DNA of 55,748 nt from contig JAICQO010000037.1 in the NCBI GenBank assembly GCA_025937835.1, forward strand, positions 1 through 55,748, read 5' to 3'. A program made the position numbers and the translations under genes. Every line of letters begins with the position of its first letter. The first letter of the stretch is position 1. Of the stretch, positions 17,411 to 25,220 are shown in pieces. The DNA comes from Polyangiaceae bacterium (GTDB lineage: Bacteria; Myxococcota_A; Polyangia; Polyangiales; Polyangiaceae). The notes under the pieces are model-generated. The model was not told the DNA's origin, searched no databases, and saw only the letters and a program-made list of their open reading frames with translations.

Positions 17411-18202
17411 ATGGGATTTGCCGGAAAGGGCAAGATGTTCCGGCCACTCATGCGTGGTCCGGCGAATCGCTTCGATCCGCAAGCGGCGCATCGTCCCGTG
17501 CTGGTCTTCGAGGACGTGCACAAGGCGTATCGGGCCGACACCGCCGTGCTTCGCGGGCTGTCGCTCGAGATCGCGCGCGGCGAGTTCGTGTTCATCACCG
17601 GGCCGTCGGGCGCCGGCAAGAGCACGTTGCTCCGGCTCGTGTACGCGACGGAGCAGGCAGACAGCGGGCGGATCCTGTTCTTGGGGCGCGAAATCGGGCG
17701 CCTCACGCCGGACTCGATCCCCTTCTTGCGCCGCAACATCGGCGTGATTTTCCAGGACTTCAAGCTGGTCGGGAACTGGAACGTGTTCGACAACGTCGCG
17801 GTGCCGCTCGAGGTGCTGGGCTTGCCGCAGCGCACGATCCGGAGCCGGGTCGGCGAGGCGCTCGAGCGGGTCGGGCTGGGCGGACGCGGCAGCGACACGG
17901 CGCGCCACCTCTCGGGCGGCGAACAGCAGCGGGTCGCGGTGGCGCGAGCGATCGTCGGCGAGCCGGCGATCGTGCTCGCGGACGAGCCGACGGGGAACCT
18001 GGATCCGCTGCTCGCCGTCGACATCTTGGGCCTCCTGGAGGACATCCACGCTACCGGCGTGACGGTGCTGTTCGCGACCCACGATCGCTCGTTGCTCGAC
18101 GTGCGGCCGCGCCGGGTCGTGGTGCTGGACGAAGGACGCGCGGCGGACTCGCGACACGGGCTCGACGAAGATCCGAGCGTGTCGGGGATCCAGGTGGCGT
18201 GA
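17411..18202 (+). CDS. ftsE: cell-division ABC transporter ATPase FtsE
   Basis: A 263-residue ABC ATPase. It has Walker A GPSGAGKST, Q-loop VIFQDFKLV, the signature LSGGEQQRVAVARA, Walker B IVLADEPTGNLD and the H-loop in LFATHDR. The FQDFKL Q-loop region and the pairing with ftsX identify it as FtsE, which with FtsX transmits divisome state across the membrane to periplasmic amidase activators. It has about 25 extra N-terminal residues (MGFAGKGKMFRPLMRGP) before the ABC core. AGAGGGG lies just upstream of the ATG at 17411. It is followed by ftsX after a 38-bp gap that contains two mini-ORFs. Confidence 0.93.
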   Translation: MGFAGKGKMFRPLMRGPANRFDPQAAHRPVLVFEDVHKAYRADTAVLRGLSLEIARGEFVFITGPSGAGKSTLLRLVYATEQADSGRILFLGREIGRLTPDSIPFLRRNIGVIFQDFKLVGNWNVFDNVAVPLEVLGLPQRTIRSRVGEALERVGLGGRGSDTARHLSGGEQQRVAVARAIVGEPAIVLADEPTGNLDPLLAVDILGLLEDIHATGVTVLFATHDRSLLDVRPRRVVVLDEGRAADSRHGLDEDPSVSGIQVA

Positions 18203-18240
18203 GGAGCCGATGAGGAGCCGATGAGGAGCCTGGAGACGCG
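18201..18240 (+). other. ftsE-ftsX junction: repeated GAGGAGCC and two mini-ORFs
   Basis: GAGGAGCC occurs three times, twice followed by GATGAG. This creates ATG-AGG-AGC-CGA-TGA (18210-18224), whose stop overlaps a second mini-ORF (18221-18244, seven sense codons), whose stop in turn overlaps the ftsX ATG (ATGA at 18241-18244). Each GAGGAG can serve as a ribosome-binding site. Confidence 0.55.
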
Positions 18241-19116
18241 ATGAGCATCTCGCCGGTCGAGCGGGCATTCCGCGGCGCAAAGAGCGACGCGAAGCTGTAC
18301 GTCCTGAGCGTGTTCTCGGTGGCCGTGGCATTCGTGTGCCTGGCCTCGGCGCTGCTCGTGGTCGTGAACGTGCAAGGGCTGAAGGAGCGCTGGGGCAGCA
18401 CCGGGCGCGCTTCGGTGTTCCTGAAGTCCTCGGCCACGACCGAGCAAATCTCGGAGCTCGAGAGCGCGCTGCGCAAGACGGCGGGCGTGTCGCGGGTCCG
18501 GCGCGTGACGAGCGAAGAGACTCGGCGCGAGATCGCCGGCAGCGGCGTGGATCCGATCCTGGACGCCTTGCCCGGCGAGGCCTTTCCGGCGTCGCTCGAG
18601 CTCGAGCTCACGCCCGGCCTCGTGAGCCAGCAACTGGACAAGCTCAAGACCCAGCTGTCGCTCTTGCCGCAGGTGGACGCGGTGCAGACCTACGAGGCGT
18701 GGAGCGAACGGCTCGGCTCGCTCTTGTCGCGCGGCGTGGCCGCGGCGGGTCTGTTGGCGCTGGTGGTGCTTGCGTCCGTCGTCAGCGTCGTGTCGTCGAC
18801 GCTGCGCCTGAGCCTGGAACGGCGGCGGATCGAGGTCGAGGTGCTGAAGCTCGTGGGCGCGACAGACGCTTACGTGCGCCGCCCGTTCGTGGTGGAGGGC
18901 GCGGCGCAGGGGCTGTTCGGCAGTTTGTTCGCGCTGTTCCTGTTGCTCGCGCTGTTTCTAATCCTGCGGGAGAACGCGGACCCGGCGCTGTTCACGCTGC
19001 TCGGGCTCGAGCCGCGGTTCTTGCCCTGGCACCTGTGCCTCGGGCTGGTGGTGGTGGGCGCGGCGCTCGGCGCCGGCTCGGCGCAGTTCAGCGTCCGAAA
19101 GTTGCTGCTCGCATGA
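18241..19116 (+). CDS. ftsX: cell-division protein FtsX
   Basis: A 291-residue integral membrane protein of the FtsX/MacB-like permease fold. One helix (about 22-45, VFSVAVAFVCLASALLVVV) is followed by a periplasmic domain with the FtsX pattern (ASVFLKSSATTEQISELESA, GEAFPASLELEL), then three helices (GLLALVVLASVVSVVSS; LFGSLFALFLLLALFLIL; LCLGLVVVGAALGAG). FtsX couples the FtsE ATPase to the envelope amidase activator. Its stop overlaps the start of the envC-like gene (ATGA, 19113-19116). Length and order match known FtsX proteins. Confidence 0.93.
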   Translation: MSISPVERAFRGAKSDAKLYVLSVFSVAVAFVCLASALLVVVNVQGLKERWGSTGRASVFLKSSATTEQISELESALRKTAGVSRVRRVTSEETRREIAGSGVDPILDALPGEAFPASLELELTPGLVSQQLDKLKTQLSLLPQVDAVQTYEAWSERLGSLLSRGVAAAGLLALVVLASVVSVVSSTLRLSLERRRIEVEVLKLVGATDAYVRRPFVVEGAAQGLFGSLFALFLLLALFLILRENADPALFTLLGLEPRFLPWHLCLGLVVVGAALGAGSAQFSVRKLLLA

Positions 19117-20090
19117 GACGGCTGGCCGCCGTTCTGGCGTCGGTGTCGGTCGCGGCGGCGAGCAGCGCGAGCCCCACCGATCCGCCGGCAACGCCCGCAA
19201 CGCCGGCAACGCCCGCAACGCCGGCGGCGGCAGCGGACATCCAGCGCTTGCTCGCCAACCTGACGCGCGAAGAGCAGCAGTCGATGCGGCGCTTCGAGGA
19301 GCTCGGGAAACGCGCGGAACAGGCCGAGCTTCGGGCGCTCGCGCGCGGGCGGGCCTACGTGAAGCTCGCGCGAGCGGGCCTGCTGCCGATCGGCTCGGGG
19401 TTCTCGGCGTTCGTCGAGCACGCCGCGCGGCTCGAGCGGCTGCGACGCGGGCTCGAGAAAGATCTGGCCGAGCAGCAGCGCAGCCAGAAAGAGCGCATCG
19501 CGCTCGGGCGACGGCTCGAAGAGCTGCGTGCGCGGCGCGCGCCGCTCGAGGCCGAGCAGCTGGCGATCGCTCGCGCGGAGAGCGCGCTGCGCTCTGCAGA
19601 AGAGCGCGAGCAGGCGTTCGAGCAAGCGTTTCTCGGTGGGGCCGCGCCCGGCAATCACACGGCGATCTACGGCGGCACGAGCCTCGAGCCGGCGGGCGCG
19701 GATCCGCGCTTCGTCGCGCAGAAGGGCCGCTTGCCGTTCCCGCTCGCGGGGCGGAGCGAGGTCGAGTCCGTGAAGCGCAGCGCGTCGTCCGGTCCCGGGC
19801 TCTCGATGCGCACGCGCGCCGGCACCGTGGTGCGCAGCGTCCACGCTGGCCACGTCGCGTTCGCCGATACGTTCGCGGACTACGGCAAGGCGGTGATCAT
19901 CGACCATGGGGACGGGTTCTTCTCGCTGAGCGGCGACCTCGGCTCGGTCGATGTCGCCGTCGGTGAAGACGTCGAGCGCGGCGCGCGGATCGGCACGGTG
20001 GGCGAAAGCGCGAGCGGCCCGTCGGCGCTGTACTTCGAGATTCGGAAGGGAACCCAGACGGTAGACGGCGCGTCCTGGCTCGGGCTCTGA
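19113..20090 (+). CDS. envC: EnvC-like degenerate LytM (M23) protein, amidase activator
   Basis: A 325-residue exported protein. After a signal peptide and a repeated PATPATPAT linker comes a long coiled coil (about 45-190, rich in Glu, Arg, Leu), then a LytM domain. In catalytic LytM proteins zinc is held by HxxxD and HxH; here the matching positions read SMRT and ALYFEIR, and YAHL is replaced by SGDL, so the domain should be catalytically dead. That is the known state of EnvC, which activates amidases when driven by FtsEX. Its ATGA overlap with ftsX supports that role. The assignment rests on architecture and neighbours; full-length similarity was not tested. Confidence 0.88.
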   Translation: MRRLAAVLASVSVAAASSASPTDPPATPATPATPATPAAAADIQRLLANLTREEQQSMRRFEELGKRAEQAELRALARGRAYVKLARAGLLPIGSGFSAFVEHAARLERLRRGLEKDLAEQQRSQKERIALGRRLEELRARRAPLEAEQLAIARAESALRSAEEREQAFEQAFLGGAAPGNHTAIYGGTSLEPAGADPRFVAQKGRLPFPLAGRSEVESVKRSASSGPGLSMRTRAGTVVRSVHAGHVAFADTFADYGKAVIIDHGDGFFSLSGDLGSVDVAVGEDVERGARIGTVGESASGPSALYFEIRKGTQTVDGASWLGL

Positions 20091-20098
20091 ACCTGGGC

Positions 20099-20104
20099 TA
20101 GCCT
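20099..20104 (+). promoter_or_regulatory. candidate -10 hexamer TAGCCT, leaderless spacing
   Basis: TAGCCT ends 6 bases before the GTG at 20111, with no ribosome-binding site between. This spacing would put the transcription start at or next to the start codon. Confidence 0.4.
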
Positions 20105-20110
20105 GGCCCG

Positions 20111-20929
20111 GTGTTTGGGCGGCGTTCCGGGCTGTGTTGCGCGTGGCTTTGGTCACTCCTCGGTGTGACGGGTCTGTCCGCGGTCGCGAGCGCCGAGCCG
20201 AGCGCCGGCTTCCCGTTGCCACCGGAAGAGACGGCGGCTCCGCCTCCCCCGCCCGCTGCTCCGCGTGCCCCGCCCCGGGCACCCGCGCCGCTACCTCCGC
20301 GCGCTGCAGCTCCCGCTCCCGCGCCCACTCCTCCGCCGCCCCCGGGCCGCTCGCCCGAGCCCGCCGCCGTCGCGCTGCCCGACGCGGAGCAGCGAGCACT
20401 GCCGCCTCCCGCAGGCTTCCCGCTGGTGCTGCCGTACCGCGAAGGCGTACCGATCCCGCGCGGCTATCACGTCGAGCATCGAGCCGCGACCGGGCTGATC
20501 GTCGTCGGCAGCGTGACGCTGAGCTTGAGCTACGTGCTCGCGCTCGGGCTCGGTGTCCACAACTCGTTCGAGGGCGGCTACGGCTGGACGGTGCTGCCGG
20601 TGGCCGGGCCCTGGGGAGCGATCGGCGCCCGCGACTTCAAGTGCAAGGTCAACAGCACCGACTTCGACGTCAACGACCCGAGCAGCATCGACACGGGAGT
20701 CACGGCCGCCGAAGCCGAGCGCTGTATCAAGCGAGCACAGACCGAGGCCATCGACATCGCGATCCTGGCGATGGACGGCATGGTCCAGGCGACGGGCGCC
20801 GCGCTGCTGATCGCGGGCCTCGCGAGCGGCGTCGACGAGCTCGTCTGGGACGGCCTGGAGGACGTCCACGTGTCGCTGGGTCCGCGTCCGGAGGGCGGCG
20901 GCCAAATCGGCGTGTTCGGCCGGTTCTAA
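20111..20929 (+). CDS. exported membrane protein with proline-rich linker, unknown
   Basis: A 272-residue protein starting at GTG. A signal peptide (LLGVTGLSAVASA) is followed by about 75 residues dominated by Pro and Ala, then HRAATGLIVVGSVTLSLSYV, a hydrophobic hairpin-like segment, a loop with Cys in FKCKV and ERCIK, and a second hydrophobic helix (AILAMDGMVQATGAALLIAG). It looks like a myxobacterial envelope protein with a Pro-rich periplasmic spacer. It starts 20 bp after the envC stop but appears to have its own promoter. No family recognised. Confidence 0.75.
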   Translation: MFGRRSGLCCAWLWSLLGVTGLSAVASAEPSAGFPLPPEETAAPPPPPAAPRAPPRAPAPLPPRAAAPAPAPTPPPPPGRSPEPAAVALPDAEQRALPPPAGFPLVLPYREGVPIPRGYHVEHRAATGLIVVGSVTLSLSYVLALGLGVHNSFEGGYGWTVLPVAGPWGAIGARDFKCKVNSTDFDVNDPSSIDTGVTAAEAERCIKRAQTEAIDIAILAMDGMVQATGAALLIAGLASGVDELVWDGLEDVHVSLGPRPEGGGQIGVFGRF

Positions 20930-21036
20930 GGCAACGACGTGGGGCGGTGTGCCCCCGAAAGCAGATCTTTCAGCGCGTGAGACGCAACCGGGCGCCGCAC
21001 GCGGCCGACCATGGGCAAGAACCCAGAGGTGAACCC

Positions 21037-21495
21037 ATGAGTACGCGAATTCAGTCAGGACCTTCCCCGAACGTCGCAGTGACTCCGACTGCCGCACGGA
21101 CGACCGCCCCACCCGCTCGCCCCTTCCAGCAAGTGATGAAGGCGAGCGCGGACGCGATCGTGAACGGGGCAGAAGCCGCGGTGACACGGCTGCCGGGCGG
21201 GGCGGTGCTGGCGGCTGCCATGCGCCCGAGCCCGGACTTCGGCGGCACGGCCAGCTCCCCCGTCGGGCCGTCGAGCTCGCTCGAGACGACCGGGGTCCCC
21301 GGCGCCGACGTGACGGGGGTCGGCGGGCAACCCCCCAGCATCGAGCGCGTGCTCGATCAAAACGCCGATCAGAACCTGTACTTCCTCGGCCTCCAGGAGC
21401 GGATCAGCCAGGAAAATCGCGCATTCACCGCCGTCTCGAACGTGCTCAAGGCGCGGCACGAGACGGTCAAGAACGCGATCGGCAATATCCGCTAG
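21037..21495 (+). CDS. small protein, possibly type III secretion rod/needle-like
   Basis: A 152-residue protein with AGAGGTG ribosome-binding sequence before the ATG. The N-terminal half is Pro/Ala/Thr-rich with an FQQVMKASADAIVNGAEAA helix. The middle is Gly/Ser-rich. The C-terminus is a charged helix (NLYFLGLQERISQENRAFTA, then SNVLKARHETVKNAIGNIR). The short size, disordered start and C-terminal amphipathic helix recall the inner-rod and needle proteins of type III secretion systems, and the second half resembles proteins I recall from myxobacterial T3SS-like loci, but no other T3SS gene is in the window. The assignment is tentative; otherwise unknown. Confidence 0.6.
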   Translation: MSTRIQSGPSPNVAVTPTAARTTAPPARPFQQVMKASADAIVNGAEAAVTRLPGGAVLAAAMRPSPDFGGTASSPVGPSSSLETTGVPGADVTGVGGQPPSIERVLDQNADQNLYFLGLQERISQENRAFTAVSNVLKARHETVKNAIGNIR

Positions 21496-21555
21496 CCAAA
21501 ACCTGCGCCAGAAGCCGGCCGAACATCAATCGCGGACAAGCCGCCGCAAGATCAC

Positions 21556-21561
21556 TAAACT
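21556..21561 (+). promoter_or_regulatory. candidate -10 hexamer TAAACT
   Basis: TAAACT ends 9 bases before the ATG at 21571; no Shine-Dalgarno lies in the gap (CGAGCAGCC). Confidence 0.35.
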
Positions 21562-21570
21562 CGAGCAGCC

Positions 21571-21921
21571 ATGAGTATCGACGGCATCGGCCGGCCCCCA
21601 ATCCCCAAGGGGGAAATCGGCTCGGTCGGCAAAGCCGGTGGGCCAGCGGGCGAAGCGTTCAAGCTCGACGCACCGGCAGGTCCCGCGCCGCAGGACGGCT
21701 CCGAGCTACTCTCGCGGCTCGAGCGCGGGGAGCTGACCGTCGAGGGCTACGTGCAAGCGAGGGTGGATGACGCCGTGCGCCCGTTCGAGGGCCGGCTCTC
21801 CGGCGAACAGGTTCAGCTGATCCGCGAAGCCCTCGCCCAACAGCTCGAGACGGATCCCGTCGTGGTGGAGCTCGTGAAGCGCGCCACGGCGGGAGCGCCG
21901 AAGGACGAGGGCTCGGGGTGA
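21571..21921 (+). CDS. small hypothetical protein
   Basis: A 116-residue protein. The start MSIDGIGRPPIPKGEIG and a Gly/Ala/Pro segment are followed by an ordered helical C-terminal half: LLSRLERGELTVEGYVQARV, then VQLIREALAQQLETDPVVVE. No signal peptide, membrane segment or Cys. It lies between the rod-like small gene and the PEP-utilising-domain gene on the same strand, 75 bp after the former. The pattern of a flexible N-terminus and helical C-terminus suits a secreted substrate, chaperone partner or adaptor. Function not recognised. Confidence 0.7.
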   Translation: MSIDGIGRPPIPKGEIGSVGKAGGPAGEAFKLDAPAGPAPQDGSELLSRLERGELTVEGYVQARVDDAVRPFEGRLSGEQVQLIREALAQQLETDPVVVELVKRATAGAPKDEGSG

Positions 21922-21964
21922 GAGCCGCCCGCGGCGCGGACGCGCCGAAGCCCGAGGCAGTCTG

Positions 21965-23593
21965 ATGGGGTCCGCGGTCGACGCAGAGCGGATCCGAGAG
22001 CTCGACGCCGAAAAGGTCAACCAACTCGACGGCCTCTGGGTCCCGAGTGGCGTGGTGGAGCGGCTCTCGCTGCCACCCACGCCGCTGACGCTCGATCTGT
22101 TGCTCGAAGACACGCAGCTGCTCTCGGAAGCGCTCGATCAGCGGGGCGAATCGCTGCCGCGGCTCAGCCGGCAGCTCGTGCGCGTGGCAGGCCACGTCTA
22201 TCAGGCTGCAGTGCCGCTGATCCGCGCGACGCGAAAGGTGGCCCCGATAGACGCGGAGCTCGCCGCGCTGCTGTTCGCGGCCGAGGCGCGGCCCGCCGCC
22301 GCTGCGCTCTTACCCGCGAGAGTGGACGCCTCGCGGGTCGCCGGCGGCAAGTCCGCTTCGCGAATCAAGAGCAGGCTACCCGCGATCGAGGCCCGAGTGC
22401 TGGCTCAGGAGCAGGACGGCGCCCAGCACTACCGCTGGCTGGTCGAGATGGATCTCGGCATCCTCCCCGACGACGCGCTCGAGACCACGCTCGAGGAGTG
22501 CGTGGCGATCGAGCGCCGGACGCGCCGGCTCGAGATCGAGGTCACGGTCGAGCTGGTCGAGGTCCTGGCCGCCATCGCTGCCCTCTCCCCGGGCAACGCG
22601 ACCGCCACCCCCGAGCTTTCGCTACCCGCGCTGATACTCCCGGATCTGCTGGAGTTCGCGAGCGCCACGCCGGCTTCGGCGCTCGGCAGCTCCGTCCTGG
22701 CCACCGGAAAGCGGGACGGCTCGGCCGTCGCTGCCGACTTCATCGCGGGGTTCGGGGAGCGCGGACCGAACGAACGCGAGCTGCTGTCTCCGCGCTGGCG
22801 CGAAAGGTCGCAGGAGATCGAGCGCCTGGTTGCGCTGTTCGTGCAGCAGGGGGAGCAGCTCTCCGAGGCACACGAGCAGCGCCGGAACACCGCCCGCCAC
22901 GACCGACAAGCCCTATCGGACCGCGTGCTGGCCGAGCTCGCCCGCCGCGACCGGGCCACCCTCACGACGCTGCGGGAGCTCGCGCAGGGGTTGCTGCGCA
23001 TGCGCTCGCGGCTGCACCTGGTCCGGGCCCGCACCCTGTCCATGCTGCGAACCGCGGCGCTCGACCTCGATCGGCGCCTGCTGCGGCTGATCGGCAGCGA
23101 AGCCGGGTCGGCCTTTTTTCTGACGCTTCGCGAGCTGTTGGCCGTGGCGCGCCGGCCGGACCCCGAGCTGTCCCGGCGCGCCGCCGAGCGCCGCCGCAGC
23201 TGGTCTTCGCTCCTCGAGCGTCCGTCTCCGCCGGCCGTGCTCGGGCGAGCTAGCCGGCCGAGCGCGGGATTCGAGCTCGAAAGCGCCGGTGTCGGCTTCG
23301 GCGGGCCGGAGGTGCGGGGGCGAGCCACGGTCGCACCGCGCTTCGAGCAAGCGCTCAACCTGACCCCGGGCGGCATCCTGGTGGTGCGGGCGCTGGACCC
23401 GGGATTCGCGCCGCTGCTCCCCCTTGCCGGGGCGGTGGTCGCCGAGAGCGGCTCGCTGCTCGACGAGGGCGTGCTCGTGGCGCTGACCCTGGGGGTGCCG
23501 CTGGTGATCGGCGTCGCCGGAGCCACGCAGGAATTTCGGAGCGGCGACTCGATTGCGGTACTGCCGGCAGCAGGCAAACTGGCAAGAGTCTGA
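21965..23593 (+). CDS. PEP-utilising mobile-domain protein lacking the catalytic His
   Basis: A 542-residue protein. Residues 1-430 are mostly helical and Arg/Glu/Leu-rich, of no recognised family. The last ~75 residues match the swivelling phospho-His domain of PEP synthase and enzyme I: GGILVVRALDPGFAPLLPLA, AGAVVAESGSLLDEGVLVAL, GVPLVIGVAGATQEFRSGD. In active enzymes the third stretch reads like TExGGxxSHxAIVARE with the phosphorylated His after Ser; here SH is replaced by DE, so phosphotransfer by the usual route is impossible. It may be a regulatory or scaffold derivative. The stop abuts the next ATG (TGAATG), so it is co-translated with the pseudouridine synthase gene. Confidence 0.8.
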   Translation: MGSAVDAERIRELDAEKVNQLDGLWVPSGVVERLSLPPTPLTLDLLLEDTQLLSEALDQRGESLPRLSRQLVRVAGHVYQAAVPLIRATRKVAPIDAELAALLFAAEARPAAAALLPARVDASRVAGGKSASRIKSRLPAIEARVLAQEQDGAQHYRWLVEMDLGILPDDALETTLEECVAIERRTRRLEIEVTVELVEVLAAIAALSPGNATATPELSLPALILPDLLEFASATPASALGSSVLATGKRDGSAVAADFIAGFGERGPNERELLSPRWRERSQEIERLVALFVQQGEQLSEAHEQRRNTARHDRQALSDRVLAELARRDRATLTTLRELAQGLLRMRSRLHLVRARTLSMLRTAALDLDRRLLRLIGSEAGSAFFLTLRELLAVARRPDPELSRRAAERRRSWSSLLERPSPPAVLGRASRPSAGFELESAGVGFGGPEVRGRATVAPRFEQALNLTPGGILVVRALDPGFAPLLPLAGAVVAESGSLLDEGVLVALTLGVPLVIGVAGATQEFRSGDSIAVLPAAGKLARV

Positions 23594-24505
23594 ATGGGTC
23601 CGACCCAGCGCTGGATCGTCAAAGCAAGTGAACGCCTGGGCGCGTTGCTCGAACGCGCGGACGCGGCCGCAGCGCTCGCCGACGGACGCGTGTTCGTCAA
23701 CGGGCGGCGCACCACCGAGGCGTCGCTCGAGCTCGAGCCCGGAGCGCGCGTCGAGGTCTACCGCGCGCGCGCCGCCGTGGAGCCGCCGCAGATCCTGCAC
23801 GAAGACTCCGGCCTGGTCGTCGTCAGCAAGCCGTCCGGCATGGCGACCGAGCCCGAACGGCGCGGCGCGCGTCAGTCGCTCACGCACGAAGTGGCGCGCG
23901 CGCTCGGCGTGCCCGTCGCGGCGGTCCACGCGCTGTCGCGTCTCGACCTCGGCGTGAGCGGCGCGGTGCTGCTCGGCATCACACCCGAAGCGCGGCAGCG
24001 CGCTGCGCGGCTCCGCGGCGAAGGCAAGCTGCGCCGTCGCTACGTCGCGATCGCCGCCGCGACACCCGAGCCGCCGTTCGGCACCTGGACCTCGACGATC
24101 GCCACCGCTCGCGAGACCCCGCGGCGGCGCATCTCCACCGACGGAAAGCCCGCCGTCACTCGCTACCGCGTGACGGGTATCGGCAGTCCGGTGGCGAGCG
24201 GCAGGCCCTCGGTGCTCGCGCTCGAGCCGCTAACCGGGCGCACGCATCAGCTGCGGGTGCAGAGCGCGGAGCACGCCGCGCCGCTGTTCGGCGACGCGAC
24301 TTACGGCGGTCCGCGCCAGTTCGTGTTATCGGACGGCGCCGTGCGCGCTTTCGATCGGATCTATTTGCACGCCGCTTGGGTCGAGCTCGGCCCCGAGCAG
24401 CGCGTGCACGTCGAGCTGCCGCCCGAGTTCTCGGCGCTCTGGCAAGCGACGGGCGGAGCCGCGGGCGCTCTCGAGAACGCCGTCGCGGTCGAGCTCGGAG
24501 CATGA
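23594..24505 (+). CDS. RluA-family pseudouridine synthase
   Basis: A 303-residue enzyme that converts uridine to pseudouridine in rRNA or tRNA. An S4-like RNA-binding segment is at the N-terminus (LGALLERADAAAALADGRVF then NGRRTTEA). The catalytic motif is HALSRLDLGVSG with Asp118; canonical RluA proteins read HRLDxxTSG, so HR is replaced by SR and Thr by Val. The C-terminal signature LTGRTHQLRVQSAEHAAPLF is clear. The ATG directly follows the upstream stop, and the 3' end overlaps the next start (ATGA at 24502-24505). The target nucleotide cannot be told from sequence. Confidence 0.9.
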   Translation: MGPTQRWIVKASERLGALLERADAAAALADGRVFVNGRRTTEASLELEPGARVEVYRARAAVEPPQILHEDSGLVVVSKPSGMATEPERRGARQSLTHEVARALGVPVAAVHALSRLDLGVSGAVLLGITPEARQRAARLRGEGKLRRRYVAIAAATPEPPFGTWTSTIATARETPRRRISTDGKPAVTRYRVTGIGSPVASGRPSVLALEPLTGRTHQLRVQSAEHAAPLFGDATYGGPRQFVLSDGAVRAFDRIYLHAAWVELGPEQRVHVELPPEFSALWQATGGAAGALENAVAVELGA

Positions 24506-25185
24506 GCCGCTGGATGAGCCTCCGGCCAGCGCTCGCTCTTTCACTTTTGGCCTTAGCCTGCGCGGGTCCGCCCGGGCGCACGGAGCAAAGCCCCGGCGTC
24601 CAGTTTCCGACCACGCTCGGCCAGGGCTCGGATCAGCCGGGCAAGGAGCCGCGCCGCGCGAAGCCGTCCAGCGAGGTGGCAACTACGGCCGCGACGGCGG
24701 CGCCCACGCCCTCGACCGCCGGCAGCGCCGCCCCGACTCCGTCCGAGCCCGTGCCGGCGGCAGCCGCCCCGCCCGACCCCGAACCGCTGAAGAGCGCCGC
24801 GCAGTGGGAGTTCGAGATCGCGACGGAAAACGGCGTGGCCTCCGTTGTGTCCGTACGTGCCGTTGACCTGCCGAAACCCGTCGCCACGCCACGCCGCTTC
24901 GGTCGCTACGCGATCGAGCTGTGGATCGGCCAGGAGCTCATCGAGCGGGTGCGCTTCGACCTGCCTCTTTACGAAGCGGGCGATCCGCGGGCGGCTTCGA
25001 AGCCCCGCTTTCCAGTGCCGGAGTTCGAGAAGGGCGCGAATGTGCGCCTGCGTGTGCAGCTCCCGCGGGCGGAGCGCGCGCGGCGCGCCGTGTTGGTCGA
25101 CCGCGCGACGAGCCGAATCGTGGAGCTACCCTGGCCGCCGGACCGGCCCCCGCCCACGCCCGTTCCAGACCCCAAAACGCCATAG
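24502..25185 (+). CDS. putative lipoprotein, unknown function
   Basis: A 227-residue protein with a lipobox (SLLALAC, Cys20). Then comes a ~70-residue Thr/Ala/Pro-rich linker (AATAAPTPSTAGSAAPTPSE) and a C-terminal beta-rich domain: SAAQWEFEIATENGVASVVS, RFGRYAIELWIGQELIERVR, GANVRLRVQLPRAERARRAV. It ends with a Pro-rich tail. Strand-loop periodicity suggests an Ig-like sandwich. It is translationally coupled to the pseudouridine synthase gene by a 4-nt overlap, and a kinase gene begins 35 bp later. No family recognised. Confidence 0.8.
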   Translation: MSRWMSLRPALALSLLALACAGPPGRTEQSPGVQFPTTLGQGSDQPGKEPRRAKPSSEVATTAATAAPTPSTAGSAAPTPSEPVPAAAAPPDPEPLKSAAQWEFEIATENGVASVVSVRAVDLPKPVATPRRFGRYAIELWIGQELIERVRFDLPLYEAGDPRAASKPRFPVPEFEKGANVRLRVQLPRAERARRAVLVDRATSRIVELPWPPDRPPPTPVPDPKTP

Positions 25186-25206
25186 CGCACCCGTCTGCGG
25201 ATCGCC

Positions 25207-25212
25207 TACGCT
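25207..25212 (+). promoter_or_regulatory. candidate -10 hexamer TACGCT
   Basis: TACGCT ends 8 bases before the ATG at 25221. A weak GAGG sits in the gap, 4 bases from the start, so this example could be leadered or leaderless. Confidence 0.3.
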
Positions 25213-25220
25213 GAGGCACG

